Part shown: piece by piece, positions 1 to 12,240 of the stretch
Layout: the number at the start of each line of letters is the position of its first letter
Position numbering within the stretch: the stretch's first letter is position 1
Notes under the pieces: generated by a model
What the model was told of the DNA's origin: nothing
The model's database searches: none
Seen by the model: the letters and a program-made list of their open reading frames with translations, nothing else
Program-made: the position numbers and the translations under genes
From: CBINFS01 sp966250015
GTDB taxonomy: Bacteria > Bacteroidota > Rhodothermia > Rhodothermales > DASSAV01
NCBI GenBank assembly: GCA_966250015.1
Contig: CBINFS010000034.1
Span: forward strand, 1-40,330
DNA: 40,330 bases
Direction: 5' to 3'

Positions 1-52
1 TGGATTTACTTCGTCAGTCACTTCGTTCGTGTCGGATCAAGTCCGGAATGAC
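1..52. repeat. Degenerate REP-like intergenic repeat unit
   Basis: The stretch opens with TGGATT and closes with CCGGAATGACC, with a run of ACTTCGT-like words between. It matches, in the opposite orientation, the unit at 142-172 and the pair at 9066-9172, which share the frame GTCATTCCGGC...GCCGGAATCCAGG. No reading frame here looks coding. It may be cut by the window edge. Confidence 0.45.
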
Positions 53-141
53 CTATAATTTAAGGATTTCGGTACAGTTAAAAACCTGCCTTCCGGCAGG
101 TCTATCATAGCGTTCTTCAACGACATCAACCTTAAAAACCA

Positions 142-172
142 CGTCATTCCGGCCTCCGAGCCGAAATCCAGG
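142..172. repeat. REP-like palindromic unit
   Basis: This is one copy of the CGTCATTCCGGC...ATCCAGG repeat. The arms TTCCGGC and GCCGAAA form an imperfect hairpin around the centre CTCCGA. The unit lies downstream of the minus-strand cupin gene, in a 255-base stretch at the window's left edge where I see no gene. The same sequence frame recurs as an inverted pair at 9066-9172. Confidence 0.5.
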
Positions 173-255
173 TAAGCATGCGGCCTGCCTCCAATGTCCC
201 TGCGAAATGGATTCGGTTCTACACCTCCGTCACACCTTGAAAGCCCCGGAACGCA

Positions 256-645
256 TCACGCCCCCATTTCCTGCACGTCATCGGATGGTGAATTGTCGGG
301 TATCGTAATAAAAATGGACCGGCGGGGGCGGGCGTCTACCGTACGCGTGCGGTGCCCCTTACCGAATGTGTCCTCCACGAGGAGCACGTCGCCGCCTTTG
401 AACTGGCGTTTTTCACCGTCGGACGTCTCGATCTCGATGTGGCCGTCGAGCAGGACGATGTACTGCCGCCGTGGTGCGTGGTGCCAGTCGTAGTTGTAGT
501 CCGGATCGTTTTCCCGGAAGATGACTGTCTGTACCGGAACCGCATCGGAGAGCCGCCCGATCTCTCCTGCGTCGCGGAGCGGGATCTCGACATCCTCGAA
601 GTGCGACTCCCCGTCTGGCGTGGCAAACACACGCGTTATCTTCAT
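256..645 (-). CDS. Small cupin-domain protein
   Basis: A 129-residue protein with a single cupin barrel. The first cupin motif is visible around residues 55-73 (DWHHAPRRQY, then LLDGHIEIE) and the second around 84-98 (GGDVLLVEDTFGKGH). His55/His56 and His98 are the likely metal ligands. The DWHHAPRRQY pattern resembles single-domain cupins found beside oxidative or aromatic metabolism genes; the substrate cannot be told. It begins with ATG and lies 53 bases after the VOC dioxygenase gene on the same strand, so the two are probably co-transcribed. The fold is clear; the function is not. Confidence 0.8.
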   Translation of the reverse strand: MKITRVFATPDGESHFEDVEIPLRDAGEIGRLSDAVPVQTVIFRENDPDYNYDWHHAPRRQYIVLLDGHIEIETSDGEKRQFKGGDVLLVEDTFGKGHRTRTVDARPRRSIFITIPDNSPSDDVQEMGA

Positions 646-698
646 GATGCCATTCGTTCAGGTTCGGAAAAACGAGAAAACAGAGAGAACCTTGCGCC

Positions 699-1625
699 TT
701 AATAGCGAACCTCCGGCAGGACGGCTTCGATCTCGGCGCGGCGAGGCTCCTCCCACTCCGGCAGCTTGAGCGCCTGCCCGAGTGACGCTTCGTCCTCGTC
801 GATCAGGAAGCCGGGCGCCTCGGTGGCAACCTCGAAGAGCACCCCGCCCGGCTCGCGAAAATAGATCGAGCGAAAGTAGTTGCGGTCGCGCACCTCGGTG
901 ACGTTCAGGCCGAAGCGGATCACCTCCTCCCGAATCGAGAGCTGTTCCGTCTCCGTGGGGACTGCAAAGGCAACGTGGTGAACGGTCCCTATGCCGTTTT
1001 GCCCGGCCGGCGCCTCGAGCTCGTGCAAAACGTCGACGATCTGCCCGCTCGCGCCGTGCTGCAAAACGTACCGCCGCCTGTCCGCTTCCACGTTGGTGCG
1101 CTTGAAGCCGAGCATGTAGAGCACATCCTCGGTCGGCCTCGGATCCCTGATTTCGAGGGTCACGCTGTGTAGTCCTCGGATGGCGAGATCCGCCCCGATA
1201 CCCCCACCGGTCCACGGCGTACGGGAATCACTGGCCGTGCCGACCAGCTCGAGCTCCAGCCCGGACGGATCGTCGAACACGATCACGTTCTCCCCAAAAC
1301 GGACTCCCTCCTTGACGATGAGCCCCGCCCGAAGAAGACGCTCGCGCCAGAACTCCATCGCGCCCGCAGGCACTGCAAAGGCTGTGCGGGTGATCTGTCC
1401 CGTCCCTTTGGTCCCCTTTCGAACGCCCGTACCTTCGTACGGAAACGTCGTCATGAGCGTCCCCGGTGCGCCGACGGAGGTGCCGTAGTAGAAATGGTAA
1501 ACGAAGGGGTTGTCGAAGTTCACCGTCTTCTTGACGAGCCGCAGCCCGAGAAGCCCGGTGTAGAAGTCGACGTCGGCCTGGGCGTTAGCGACGGTTGCCG
1601 TGACGTGGTGGAGGCTCGTGAGCAT
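699..1625 (-). CDS. VOC-family ring-cleaving dioxygenase (MhqO/MhqA-like)
   Basis: A 308-residue protein of the glyoxalase/bleomycin-resistance (VOC) superfamily with two tandem VOC halves. Each half opens with a metal-site histidine pattern (LHHVTAT at residues 4-10, GLHSVTLEI in the middle, VHHVAFAV in the second half) and the last half ends with a conserved glutamate in VLFEVATEAPGF. The opening, with FYTGLLGLRLVKKTVNFD, is typical of the hydroquinone or catechol dioxygenase group annotated as MhqO/MhqA in Firmicutes, which cleaves quinol-type rings for detoxification. I chose the ATG at 1625; a GTG nine bases upstream is in frame. The next gene on the same strand is a cupin, another possible quinone or aromatic-handling protein. 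The exact substrate is inferred from the family. Confidence 0.85.
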   Translation of the reverse strand: MLTSLHHVTATVANAQADVDFYTGLLGLRLVKKTVNFDNPFVYHFYYGTSVGAPGTLMTTFPYEGTGVRKGTKGTGQITRTAFAVPAGAMEFWRERLLRAGLIVKEGVRFGENVIVFDDPSGLELELVGTASDSRTPWTGGGIGADLAIRGLHSVTLEIRDPRPTEDVLYMLGFKRTNVEADRRRYVLQHGASGQIVDVLHELEAPAGQNGIGTVHHVAFAVPTETEQLSIREEVIRFGLNVTEVRDRNYFRSIYFREPGGVLFEVATEAPGFLIDEDEASLGQALKLPEWEEPRRAEIEAVLPEVRY

Positions 1626-1764
1626 ACCGGTCACCAGTTTGGAGAGGAGAAGACCACGCCGTTAATTACGGTACTGCTCTCCTTTCAATTGGCCTGCGCG
1701 CTGTAATTCCAGTGTAACATCATACAGCGCAGCCCGGGCGCTGGTTTACCATACATGGAAAGGC

Positions 1765-2352
1765 TCAATACCGGGTCAGGAAGGGCATTTTGCGGCCTCC
1801 GGGACGGATGAAGCCGCCCTGCGTCGTGCGGATCTCCTCAACGGTCACGAAGACGTCGGGGTCATGGTTTTTCAGGATCTCGAGGACCTCCGGGACCTTC
1901 TTCCGCTGGGCGACGATGCTCAGGATGTCGACCTCGCTTTCACGGCCCCTTCCGCTCAGCTCGGTTACGGCGTAGCCGGCCTCGCGAAGTAACCGTGCGG
2001 CGGCGTGGCCCGAGGTCTGCCCGTTGGACGCCACCTCGGCCTCGTCGACGCGGATGACGGCGCGCACCACGCTCACGCCGAATGCCACCTTCCCTTCGAG
2101 CCACACGCCCACGTAGTTACCCGTGGCAAACCCGCCGGCATACCCGACGACGTGCAGGATGGAGTCGAGGTGTTGCAGTGCGTGCCCCGCAGCAAAAACC
2201 CATATCAACACCTCAAAAAACCCGATGGAGGCAGAGACCGTACGGTGCCCCTTGACGGCGAAAATCATTCGCATCGTCGCGAGGGACACGTCGCCGATCC
2301 GCAGGCAGAATATCAACAACGCCCCGATGGGTGCTGCAAACAAGGCATCCAT
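1765..2352 (-). CDS. DUF5698/DUF2179 (UPF0316-type) membrane protein
   Basis: About 195 residues from the ATG at 2352. The N-terminal half has three hydrophobic segments (about residues 3-20, 32-55 and 62-80, including the glycine-rich GYAGGFATGNYVGVWLEGK loop) and matches the UPF0316 membrane module. The C-terminal half is soluble and matches a DUF2179 domain (GRESEVDILSIVAQRKK, then VLEILKNHDPDVFVTVEEI), a ligand-binding-like fold also found in YitT proteins. The role is unknown. The frame is open for 40 codons upstream, but that part has no membrane character and its residues do not fit the family, so I reject the longer start. The protein ends in basic residues and PFLTRY. It is transcribed divergently from secA. 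Confidence 0.8.
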   Translation of the reverse strand: MDALFAAPIGALLIFCLRIGDVSLATMRMIFAVKGHRTVSASIGFFEVLIWVFAAGHALQHLDSILHVVGYAGGFATGNYVGVWLEGKVAFGVSVVRAVIRVDEAEVASNGQTSGHAAARLLREAGYAVTELSGRGRESEVDILSIVAQRKKVPEVLEILKNHDPDVFVTVEEIRTTQGGFIRPGGRKMPFLTRY

Positions 2353-2717
2353 GGCTATAAGTCTATCGAAAAAAGGCTTGTCAAAGAATCCACGCCACCA
2401 AACGCACACAACGGTTTGAAGGTCCTTGCAAAAGACCACGCGAGACGTCCGGCGCTCCGACGCCACGTGCACGCCGAATAATCGGCGAAAAGGAGCAGAA
2501 CGGGAACGCGCACCCCTTCGTGGCGTGACACGTAGCGTTACCCGGATACCCCTTCATGCGAGGCAGATGCCCCCGCAGGGCTATTCTGGCTCGCTTTTTG
2601 ATTTTAATTCGGGGCTCCGCCTGCCCGGGCCGGGCATCCATCCCCGTTGTAATGAAACCAGTGCCTGCCCACCGCAAATGGCGGCGTCGTGCACCGAATA
2701 TATTGAGTTCAGCCAAT
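2353..2717. other. Divergent intergenic region between the UPF0316 gene and secA
   Basis: These 365 bases hold no convincing gene. They should carry the promoters of both flanking genes. Visible elements are an AT-rich patch at 2595-2610 (TTTTTGATTTTAATTC), an odd-length palindrome TGCCCGGGCCGGGCA at 2622-2636, and an AT-rich ATATATT segment about 15 bases before the secA start. In-frame open sequence runs upstream of secA to 2556, but it is arginine and proline rich and unlike SecA. Confidence 0.5.
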
Positions 2718-6119
<3,402 letters not shown>

Positions 6120-6264
6120 GCTGGTGATAGGCTGAGAAATCCCCGACCCGTCCAGGCTAGGGTCAAAAAAATTTGGCGGATTGCCTTCGGTTGACGAAGT
6201 TAGGTCGGAAGCGAAATAACGATACGTTGCCCCCACAAAACACCGCTGCGTACTCCGGACGTTT

Positions 6265-7998
6265 ATGCTCAGGTCGTTATACATTCGGGACTACGCCATC
6301 ATCGAGCAGCTCGAGGTCACCTTCGACGGCGGCCTGAACATCATCACGGGTGAAACCGGAGCGGGCAAGTCGATCCTGATTGGCGCCCTTTCGATGATCC
6401 TGGGCGAGCGAGCATCGACCGAAGTCGTGCGCTCCGGAGCCAAAAAGGCGATCATCGAGGGCCAGTTTGACGAGGTGGAATCCCCCGGCCTGATCGCACT
6501 GCTCGAGGAAAACGGCCTCGAACGGTCGGACACGCTTATCCTGCGCCGTGAGATTTCGGCCCAGCAGAGCCGCGCCTTCATCAACGATTCCCCCGCCACC
6601 GTACAGCTCCTGCGCGACGTCGCGTCGTACCTGATCGATCTTCACGGGCAACACGAGCATCAGTCGCTCCTGCGTCCCGAAACGCACATCGGCCTGCTCG
6701 ACGACTTCGGCGGCCTCGAAGCGTTCGTCCAATCCTATCGCAACCGGTACCTCGCGGTTGAAGACCTCGTCCGGCAGCGGAAGGCGCTCATCGCGCGTGA
6801 GCGCGAGCTGGCACGCCAGAAAGAGCTCTATGAGTTTCAGATCGAGGAGATCGACCGGGTCGGACCTCAGGAAGGCGAGGAGGACGCGCTCGAAGCCGAG
6901 TTCCGGATCCTCGAAAACGCGGAACGCCTCTACCAGACCACGGCGCACCTCTTTTCGATGCTCTACGAGTCGGACGACGCCGTAAACGACCGGCTCGTCG
7001 TCGCACGAAACGAGCTACAGGACCTCGCCCGCATCGATAAGGCCTTCGAGGAGTCGCTCGGCGAGATCTCCTCGGCGCAGATCATGATCTCGGAGATTGC
7101 GAAGTTCCTCCAGGACTACAACGCCCGGATCGAGTTCAACCCGGAACGCCTCGAGGAAATCCGGGAGCGGATGGGGGCGATCGAGCTCCTCAAGCGCAAG
7201 TACGGTGGCTCGCTTGAAGCGGTGCTGGCTTACCGGAAGGAAATTGGCGACACCTACGACCTTGCGGTCGACTTCGAGGGCGCCATCGCGCGCCTGAACG
7301 AGCAGATCGACGAAGCGATGACGGTGCTCACGGCCGAGGCAGCAAAACTGTCCGAAAAACGGAAGGAAGTGGCTCGGCGTATCGAACAGGCCATCGTGAA
7401 AGAGCTGGCCCACGTCGGCATCCCGCACGCCCGTTTCGAGGTCCGCTTCAACGTGCAGGAGAACCCGGACGGCTGGATCAAGCCGGAAAACGGTTCTGCG
7501 CGTCTGGCCGCTTTCCCCAACGGCATGGACCTCGTCGAGTTCTACATCTCGACCAACGTGGGTGAGGAGCCCAGACCGCTCTCCCGCGTGGCTTCGGGCG
7601 GCGAGGTAAGCCGCATCATGCTCTCGCTCAAGACGATCCTCGCAAAAAACGAGCGGCTGCCGATCCTGGTGTTCGACGAGATCGACACCGGAATCTCGGG
7701 TGCAATCGCGCGAAAGGTCGGCGAGAGCATGCGCGACCTTGCCCGATTCCACCAGATCATTGCGATCACCCACCTCCCGCAAATCGCCGCCCTGGGCGAC
7801 GTGCACTTCGTCGTCAGCAAGCTCGTCACCGACGGCCGCACGAAGACCATCATCCGTCGACTCGAAGACGCGGAGCGTGCCGCCCACATCGCAAGCCTGA
7901 TCAGCGGCTCCGGCGTCACCGAGGCCGCCCTCGAGAGCGCACGCGAGCTCATGCTCTCCGAACCCCGCGAAAACGGACGAGAATCGCTCTTCGATTGA
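6265..7998 (+). CDS. recN: DNA repair protein RecN
   Basis: A 577-residue SMC-like ATPase acting early in double-strand-break repair, where it tethers DNA and works with RecA. The N-terminal ATPase half has Walker A GETGAGKS at residues 29-36. The central part (about 160-370) is helical and charged, as expected for the short RecN coiled coil. The C-terminal half has the ABC signature region RVASGGEVSR (Ser444-Glu447) and Walker B VFDEIDTGISG with Asp471 and Glu472. The length is normal (E. coli 553). The start is ATG, giving the family-typical MLRSLYIRDYAIIE. It follows secA on the same strand after a 145-base spacer. That spacer contains a short GACCC/GGGTC hairpin without a T-run, so I do not call a terminator there. 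Confidence 0.97.
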   Translation: MLRSLYIRDYAIIEQLEVTFDGGLNIITGETGAGKSILIGALSMILGERASTEVVRSGAKKAIIEGQFDEVESPGLIALLEENGLERSDTLILRREISAQQSRAFINDSPATVQLLRDVASYLIDLHGQHEHQSLLRPETHIGLLDDFGGLEAFVQSYRNRYLAVEDLVRQRKALIARERELARQKELYEFQIEEIDRVGPQEGEEDALEAEFRILENAERLYQTTAHLFSMLYESDDAVNDRLVVARNELQDLARIDKAFEESLGEISSAQIMISEIAKFLQDYNARIEFNPERLEEIRERMGAIELLKRKYGGSLEAVLAYRKEIGDTYDLAVDFEGAIARLNEQIDEAMTVLTAEAAKLSEKRKEVARRIEQAIVKELAHVGIPHARFEVRFNVQENPDGWIKPENGSARLAAFPNGMDLVEFYISTNVGEEPRPLSRVASGGEVSRIMLSLKTILAKNERLPILVFDEIDTGISGAIARKVGESMRDLARFHQIIAITHLPQIAALGDVHFVVSKLVTDGRTKTIIRRLEDAERAAHIASLISGSGVTEAALESARELMLSEPRENGRESLFD

Positions 7999-8094
7999 CG
8001 GCAAAAATGCGTGCCCTTCTCGTTTGTCACGAGCACTTATTCTAATTTTTAAGGCGGCACCAACCCTCACACCGCTCTTATCGAGTGGACTGCC

Positions 8095-8964
8095 TTGCGC
8101 ACGCGCTTTACTACCTGTCTCCTCCTGCTCTGCCTTCTGACCGGCGGCTGCGGGAATGATTCCTCGATCGTTAACGTAGTTACGCCCGGCGAGACGGTCG
8201 AAAAGTCGTTCAGCCACGACGGCATCGTCCGGTCGTACCTCATCCACGTTCCGGATACCTACGACGACGACGTGGAGGTCCCCCTCCTGCTCGTCCTGCA
8301 CGGTTACTCGAGCGCTCCGGAATTTGCCGAGAGCGGCTCCGGACTGAGCGCGCTGGCCGAGGCGGAGGGCTTCATCGTCGTCTACCCCCGCGCCAACGGC
8401 TCTCCAACGATGTGGAACGCCGGGGGACCTTTCGAAAGCTGGTCCGGCGGAGTGGATGACGTCGGGTTCATCTCCAGCCTCATCGACCACCTGATCGATC
8501 GCTATGCCATCGACCCGGCACGGGTCTACGTGACGGGCCACTCGAACGGCGGATTCATGACGTACCTCCTGTTCTCAGCGCTGGCTGACAAAATTGCGGG
8601 CATTGCACCGATGGCCGGTCTGGTAATCGAGATGCCCTACCCGCAGCCTGCCCGGCGTATTCCGATCATCCACTTCCACGCCATCGACGACCCCGCCGTG
8701 CAGTACCGTGGGCAGTACTTCGGCTCCTACAAGTGCCACTCGGCCATCGCGGGCCTCTCCTATTGGACTGAACGCTTTGGCCACGAGACCGTCCCCGACA
8801 CGATCTACAACGCCAACGACGTCCTCGGCCTGCGGTGGCCGTCGCCCGACGGCAAAAGCGACTTCGTCCTCTACACCACCCCGAGAGGCCGCCACGAATG
8901 GCTCAACCAGGAAAACTCCGGCCTCTCCGCCAACGAAGTCATGTGGGCGTTCTTTCAGAAGTGA
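8095..8964 (+). CDS. Lipoprotein esterase of the PHB depolymerase / feruloyl esterase type (LpqC-like)
   Basis: A 289-residue secreted alpha/beta hydrolase. The N-terminus is a lipoprotein signal ending in LLTGGC with Cys19 as the likely lipid-modified residue; threonine rather than leucine at the -3 position makes the lipobox imperfect. The nucleophile elbow is GHSNGG with Ser150. Asp198 in HAIDD and His267 in GRHEW complete a plausible triad, and LLLVLHGYSS supplies the oxyanion hole. The order matches the COG3509 group, which includes PHB depolymerases, acetylxylan esterases and feruloyl esterases; the substrate cannot be fixed. The start appears to be TTG at 8095, since no in-frame ATG precedes the signal peptide. 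Next on the same strand, after 422 bases, is a CE15-like glucuronoyl esterase, which favours a plant cell wall ester as substrate. Confidence 0.82.
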   Translation: MRTRFTTCLLLLCLLTGGCGNDSSIVNVVTPGETVEKSFSHDGIVRSYLIHVPDTYDDDVEVPLLLVLHGYSSAPEFAESGSGLSALAEAEGFIVVYPRANGSPTMWNAGGPFESWSGGVDDVGFISSLIDHLIDRYAIDPARVYVTGHSNGGFMTYLLFSALADKIAGIAPMAGLVIEMPYPQPARRIPIIHFHAIDDPAVQYRGQYFGSYKCHSAIAGLSYWTERFGHETVPDTIYNANDVLGLRWPSPDGKSDFVLYTTPRGRHEWLNQENSGLSANEVMWAFFQK

Positions 8965-9065
8965 AGTTGATCCGCAGCCGGCCGCCGATTCCTCGCAGAT
9001 GATTTTTTTGAAAGGTGACGCACCGAAGGCGGGACGCCTAATGCCACCGCATACGCCAAACAGTT

Positions 9066-9172
9066 ACGTCATCTCCGCGAAGGCGGAGATCCAGGAAAGG
9101 GTAGCGCAGAGCAAACCAGTAGAGGCAGGCCGCACACTCACATGGATCCCGGCTCGACGGCCGGGATGACGT
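9066..9172. repeat. Inverted pair of REP-like hairpins
   Basis: The left unit (9066-9095) starts ACGTCAT and has the perfect arms ATCTCCGC and GCGGAGAT around GAAG. The right unit (9143-9172) has the perfect arms ATCCCGGC and GCCGGGAT around TCGACG and ends ATGACGT. The units face each other, so the outer ends form ACGTCAT...ATGACGT. The same frame occurs at 1-52 and 142-172. This resembles widespread REP-type intergenic palindromes; I see no transposase in the window. Confidence 0.6.
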
Positions 9173-9277
9173 GATTTTATGGTATGCACTAGAAAACAAA
9201 GCCCTGCCTTTGGTCTGGCCCCCCTTTTAAAACCATCAGCGAACATCCACGTCATCGGCGGATTATTATTAATCATG

Positions 9278-9301
9278 CTTCGCGCCTTCGCGCCTTCGCG
9301 T
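9278..9301. repeat. Three tandem copies of CTTCGCGC
   Basis: Three direct 8-base units stand head to tail, CTTCGCGC, CTTCGCGC and CTTCGCGT. They lie in noncoding DNA about 85 bases before the CE15 gene start and are followed by GAGAAAAAA. The short unit is prone to slippage, so copy number may vary between strains. Confidence 0.6.
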
Positions 9302-9386
9302 GAGAAAAAATCCACCCGCCGGGATACTCGTGCACTAACATCAGCATTATTATTGAGTGATGCCTTCAAAATCCGGGGTCTCAGCC

Positions 9387-10664
9387 ATGTACATCCGCAC
9401 GTTTACGGTTTCATGCGCTTTTCTGCTCTTCACGCTCACCGCGGCCGCGCAGCCGGCGAAAGTCAACTATGATGAATCGAAGGTGCCGGCGTATACGTTG
9501 CCGGAGCTGCTGGTGACGTCTAGTGGTGAAACGGTGGACGATGCGGAAGAGTGGGAGTCGGTTCGCAGGCCCGAGATCCTGCGGCTCTTCGAAGAGCACG
9601 TCTACGGAAAGATGCCCGGCCGACCGAACGACCTCTCCTTCGAGGTCCTTTCCGTCGACGAGAATGCCCTGGGCGGAAAGGCCACGAGAAAAGAGGTGCG
9701 CGTGCACTTTTCGAAAGAGAAGGCCGTCTATATGGACCTCCTGATCTTTTTGCCGAACCAGGTGGAAGGCCCCGCCCCGTTATTCGTCGGACTAAACTTC
9801 TACGGCAACCACACCGTCCATCCCGACCCGGCCATCACAATCCCGACGTCGTGGGTGCCAGACAACGAGGCCGCGGGCGTGGTCGACAACCGCGCCACGG
9901 AAAAAGGGCGCGGGTTCCGGGTGAACCGCTGGCCCGTCGAACGCATCCTCGAGCGCGGCTACGGCCTCGCCACGGCCTACTACGGCGACATCGATCCGGA
10001 CTTCGACGACGGCTTCCAGAATGGCGTGCACCCGCTCTACTACCGGGAGGGCCAGACCAAACCGGCGCCCGACGAGTGGGGGTCGATCGGCGCGTGGGCG
10101 TGGGGACTCAGCCGGGCGATGGACTACCTCGAGACTGACCAAGACGTTGACGCGCGAAGGATCGCTGTGATGGGCCATTCACGCCTGGGAAAAACGGCGC
10201 TCTGGGCCGGCGCAACGGATCCGCGTTTCGCCCTGGTCATTTCCAACGATTCCGGATGCGGCGGGGCGGCCCTCTCCCGGCGTCGCTTCGGTGAAACCGT
10301 CGAGATCATTAATACAGCCTTCCCGCACTGGTTCGCCGACAACTTCAACCGCTACAACGACGCCGAGGACGACCTGCCGGTTGATCAGCACATGCTGATT
10401 GCCCTGATTGCGCCGCGGCCGGTTTACGTGGCCAGCGCCGAGGAAGATCTCTGGGCCGATCCGAAAGGGGAATTCCTCAGTGCCCTGCATGCCGACCCCG
10501 TCTACCGCCTGCTCGGTACTGACGGGCTCGCTGCCAAAGAAATGCCGCCGGTCGGCCAGCCCGTGATGAGCACCATCGGCTACCACATCCGGCCCGGGGT
10601 GCACGACGTGACGGCTTACGACTGGGAGCGGTTTATGGATTTTGCAGACCGCCACCTGCGCTGA
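9387..10664 (+). CDS. Glucuronoyl esterase-like protein (carbohydrate esterase family 15)
   Basis: A 425-residue exported alpha/beta hydrolase. From ATG 9387 it has a signal peptide with a hydrophobic core (VSCAFLLFTLTAAA) and a likely cut after AAA. A GTG/ATG pair 27-30 bases upstream is also in frame, but would add a polar extension ahead of the signal. The nucleophile motif GHSRLGKTALWA (Ser265), the following NDSGCGGAALSRR segment and the C-terminal GVHDVTAYDW (His406) are characteristic of bacterial CE15 enzymes. Known members cleave 4-O-methyl-glucuronoyl esters that link lignin to glucuronoxylan. The upstream gene encodes another esterase, and a XylE-like porter lies 1.6 kb downstream. 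Family assignment is strong; substrate is inferred from the family. Confidence 0.88.
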   Translation: MYIRTFTVSCAFLLFTLTAAAQPAKVNYDESKVPAYTLPELLVTSSGETVDDAEEWESVRRPEILRLFEEHVYGKMPGRPNDLSFEVLSVDENALGGKATRKEVRVHFSKEKAVYMDLLIFLPNQVEGPAPLFVGLNFYGNHTVHPDPAITIPTSWVPDNEAAGVVDNRATEKGRGFRVNRWPVERILERGYGLATAYYGDIDPDFDDGFQNGVHPLYYREGQTKPAPDEWGSIGAWAWGLSRAMDYLETDQDVDARRIAVMGHSRLGKTALWAGATDPRFALVISNDSGCGGAALSRRRFGETVEIINTAFPHWFADNFNRYNDAEDDLPVDQHMLIALIAPRPVYVASAEEDLWADPKGEFLSALHADPVYRLLGTDGLAAKEMPPVGQPVMSTIGYHIRPGVHDVTAYDWERFMDFADRHLR

Positions 10665-10805
10665 GAAGCACCCATAGGCAGCTTTACGCCAGAAAACCCT
10701 GCCCGCCTCATCCGTTCACCACCATCTTCTCGTGGAAATTTTATCGCCGGTCACCGGGTTTCCGTCGTATTTTGGGGATTCGTCAATTGAAAACTCATCG
10801 GATAC

Positions 10806-12227
10806 ATGCATACATCCCCGACTCTGATCAAGTTCGGCACGGACGGCTGGCGCGCCATCATCGGCGACGGCTACACCTTTGCAAATCTTGAACGTATTTC
10901 GAGAGCCACCGCCGTCTGGTTGAAAAAGAATTATGGTCCCGAACCAATAGTCGTCATCGGCCACGACACCCGGTTCATGGGCCACGAGTTCAGCGAGTAT
11001 TCGGCCCGCGTACTGGCTTCGGAGGGCATCCACGTCATTTTCGCAGGCACCACCGCCGCAACGCCCGCGATTAGCTGGGCCACCGAGGCGTTCGGGTGCG
11101 ACGCCGGCATCGCCATCACGGCGAGCCACAACCCGCCCCAGTACAACGGCTTCAAGATCAAGGCCAGCTACGGCGGACCCGCATCGCCCGAAATGATCGC
11201 GGAGGTCGAGAAGGAGATTCTGCCGCCGGATAGCACCGAGCGCCGGATCCCCACCTTCGCCGAGCTCGAAGCCGCGGGGCTAATTACCATCCGGGACGTC
11301 AACGGCGAATACCTGAATATGCTGCGGACACGGCTCGACGTCGAGGCCATCCGGGCATCCGGCATCCGGATCGCACACGACGCCATGTTCGGCGCGAGCC
11401 GCGGCATGATCGCAGAGCTGGTCGGCGCCGACCGCGTCGTGGCCTTACGTGACGACTGGAACCCGGGCTTCCACGGCCAGGCGCCCGAACCCATCGAGAA
11501 GAACCTCCAGGCGCTCTCGAAAGCGGTCGTCCAGGAAGGCTGCGCCGTGGGGATCGCCAACGACGGCGACGCCGACCGCGTCGGCATGTTCGACGAGAAC
11601 GGCGACTACGTCGACTCGCACCGGCTGCTCGCCCTGCTCGTCCGCTACCTCCACGTAGACCGGGGGCTCTCGGGCGACATCGTCAAGACGTTTTCGACCA
11701 CTTCGATGCTCGACAAGATGGGTAAAGCCTACGGCCTGAACGTCCGCACGTGCCCGATCGGGTTCAAGTACATCGCCACGTACATCATGGGCGGGGACGT
11801 GCTCGTGGGCGGTGAAGAATCCGGCGGGATCGCCGTAAAAGGACACATTCCTGAGCGCGACGGCATCTACATCGGCCTGCTCATCACCGAGATGATGGTC
11901 AAACGCGGGAAGAAGCTCTCCGAGCTCGTCCTGGAGCTCTTCGACGAGTTCGGGCCGCACTACCACCACCGCAATGACATTCACACGACGCAGCAGAAGA
12001 AGCAGGAGGTCCTTTCCCGATTGGAATCGGGCGGCCTCGAGCGGCTAAACGGAAGCGCCGTCACCGAGGTGCAAACGCTCGACGGCTACAAGCATTTTTC
12101 GGAGAACGGCTGGCTGCTGGTCCGACCGTCGGGCACTGAACCCGTACTGCGGATCTATTCGGAGGCCGCCACCCCGGCCGAAGCCGCCCGCCTCGTCGCC
12201 GACGCCCGCGAGCAGCTCGGAGTGTGA
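10806..12227 (+). CDS. Phosphoglucomutase/phosphomannomutase family protein
   Basis: A 473-residue alpha-D-phosphohexomutase, which moves phosphate between C1 and C6 of a hexose phosphate. All four active-site loops are visible: the phosphoserine loop TASHNP (Ser107), the Mg2+ loop NDGDADR (Asp253, Asp255, Asp257), the sugar loop GGEESGG (Glu337, Ser339) and the phosphate loop RPSGTEP (from Arg440). The N-terminal KFGTDGWRAIIGD is typical of the group often annotated as phosphoglucomutase/phosphomannomutase in Bacteroidota and Cyanobacteria. The preference among glucose, mannose and glucosamine cannot be read from sequence. It starts at ATG, 141 bases after the CE15 gene, and ends nine bases from the stop of the convergent sugar porter. 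Confidence 0.93.
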   Translation: MHTSPTLIKFGTDGWRAIIGDGYTFANLERISRATAVWLKKNYGPEPIVVIGHDTRFMGHEFSEYSARVLASEGIHVIFAGTTAATPAISWATEAFGCDAGIAITASHNPPQYNGFKIKASYGGPASPEMIAEVEKEILPPDSTERRIPTFAELEAAGLITIRDVNGEYLNMLRTRLDVEAIRASGIRIAHDAMFGASRGMIAELVGADRVVALRDDWNPGFHGQAPEPIEKNLQALSKAVVQEGCAVGIANDGDADRVGMFDENGDYVDSHRLLALLVRYLHVDRGLSGDIVKTFSTTSMLDKMGKAYGLNVRTCPIGFKYIATYIMGGDVLVGGEESGGIAVKGHIPERDGIYIGLLITEMMVKRGKKLSELVLELFDEFGPHYHHRNDIHTTQQKKQEVLSRLESGGLERLNGSAVTEVQTLDGYKHFSENGWLLVRPSGTEPVLRIYSEAATPAEAARLVADAREQLGV

Positions 12228-12240
12228 CCCTCCCGGTCAC
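12224..12240. other. Hairpin spanning two convergent stop codons
   Basis: GTGACC and GGTCAC form a perfect 6-bp stem around CTCCC. The stem contains both the TGA of the phosphomutase gene and the TGA of the opposite sugar porter gene. There is no T-run on either side, so it is not a canonical terminator, but a weak shared transcription end is possible. Confidence 0.35.

Larger units (their letters stand above)
8965..9386. other. 422-base intergenic region with repeats
   Basis: No gene is visible between the two esterase genes. The region holds an inverted pair of REP-like hairpins (9066-9172), a triple 8-base tandem repeat (9278-9301), and AT-rich GATTATTATTAATCATG and CATTATTATTGAGTG words near 9270 and 9350. 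The AT-rich part nearest the CE15 gene is the most likely place for its promoter. Confidence 0.5.

Noticed and set aside
2556..2717. Upstream extension of secA by 54 codons
   Set aside because: The extra residues are basic and proline-rich and unlike any SecA start; MLEALKKLFG at 2718 fits the family.
6120..6264. Terminator between secA and recN
   Set aside because: The GACCC/GGGTC stem is only five base pairs and is followed by A residues on the plus strand rather than T.
9278..9301. CRISPR-like or phase-variation repeat
   Set aside because: Three 8-base units without spacers are not a CRISPR, and the tract is outside any coding sequence, so only possible promoter-spacing effects remain.
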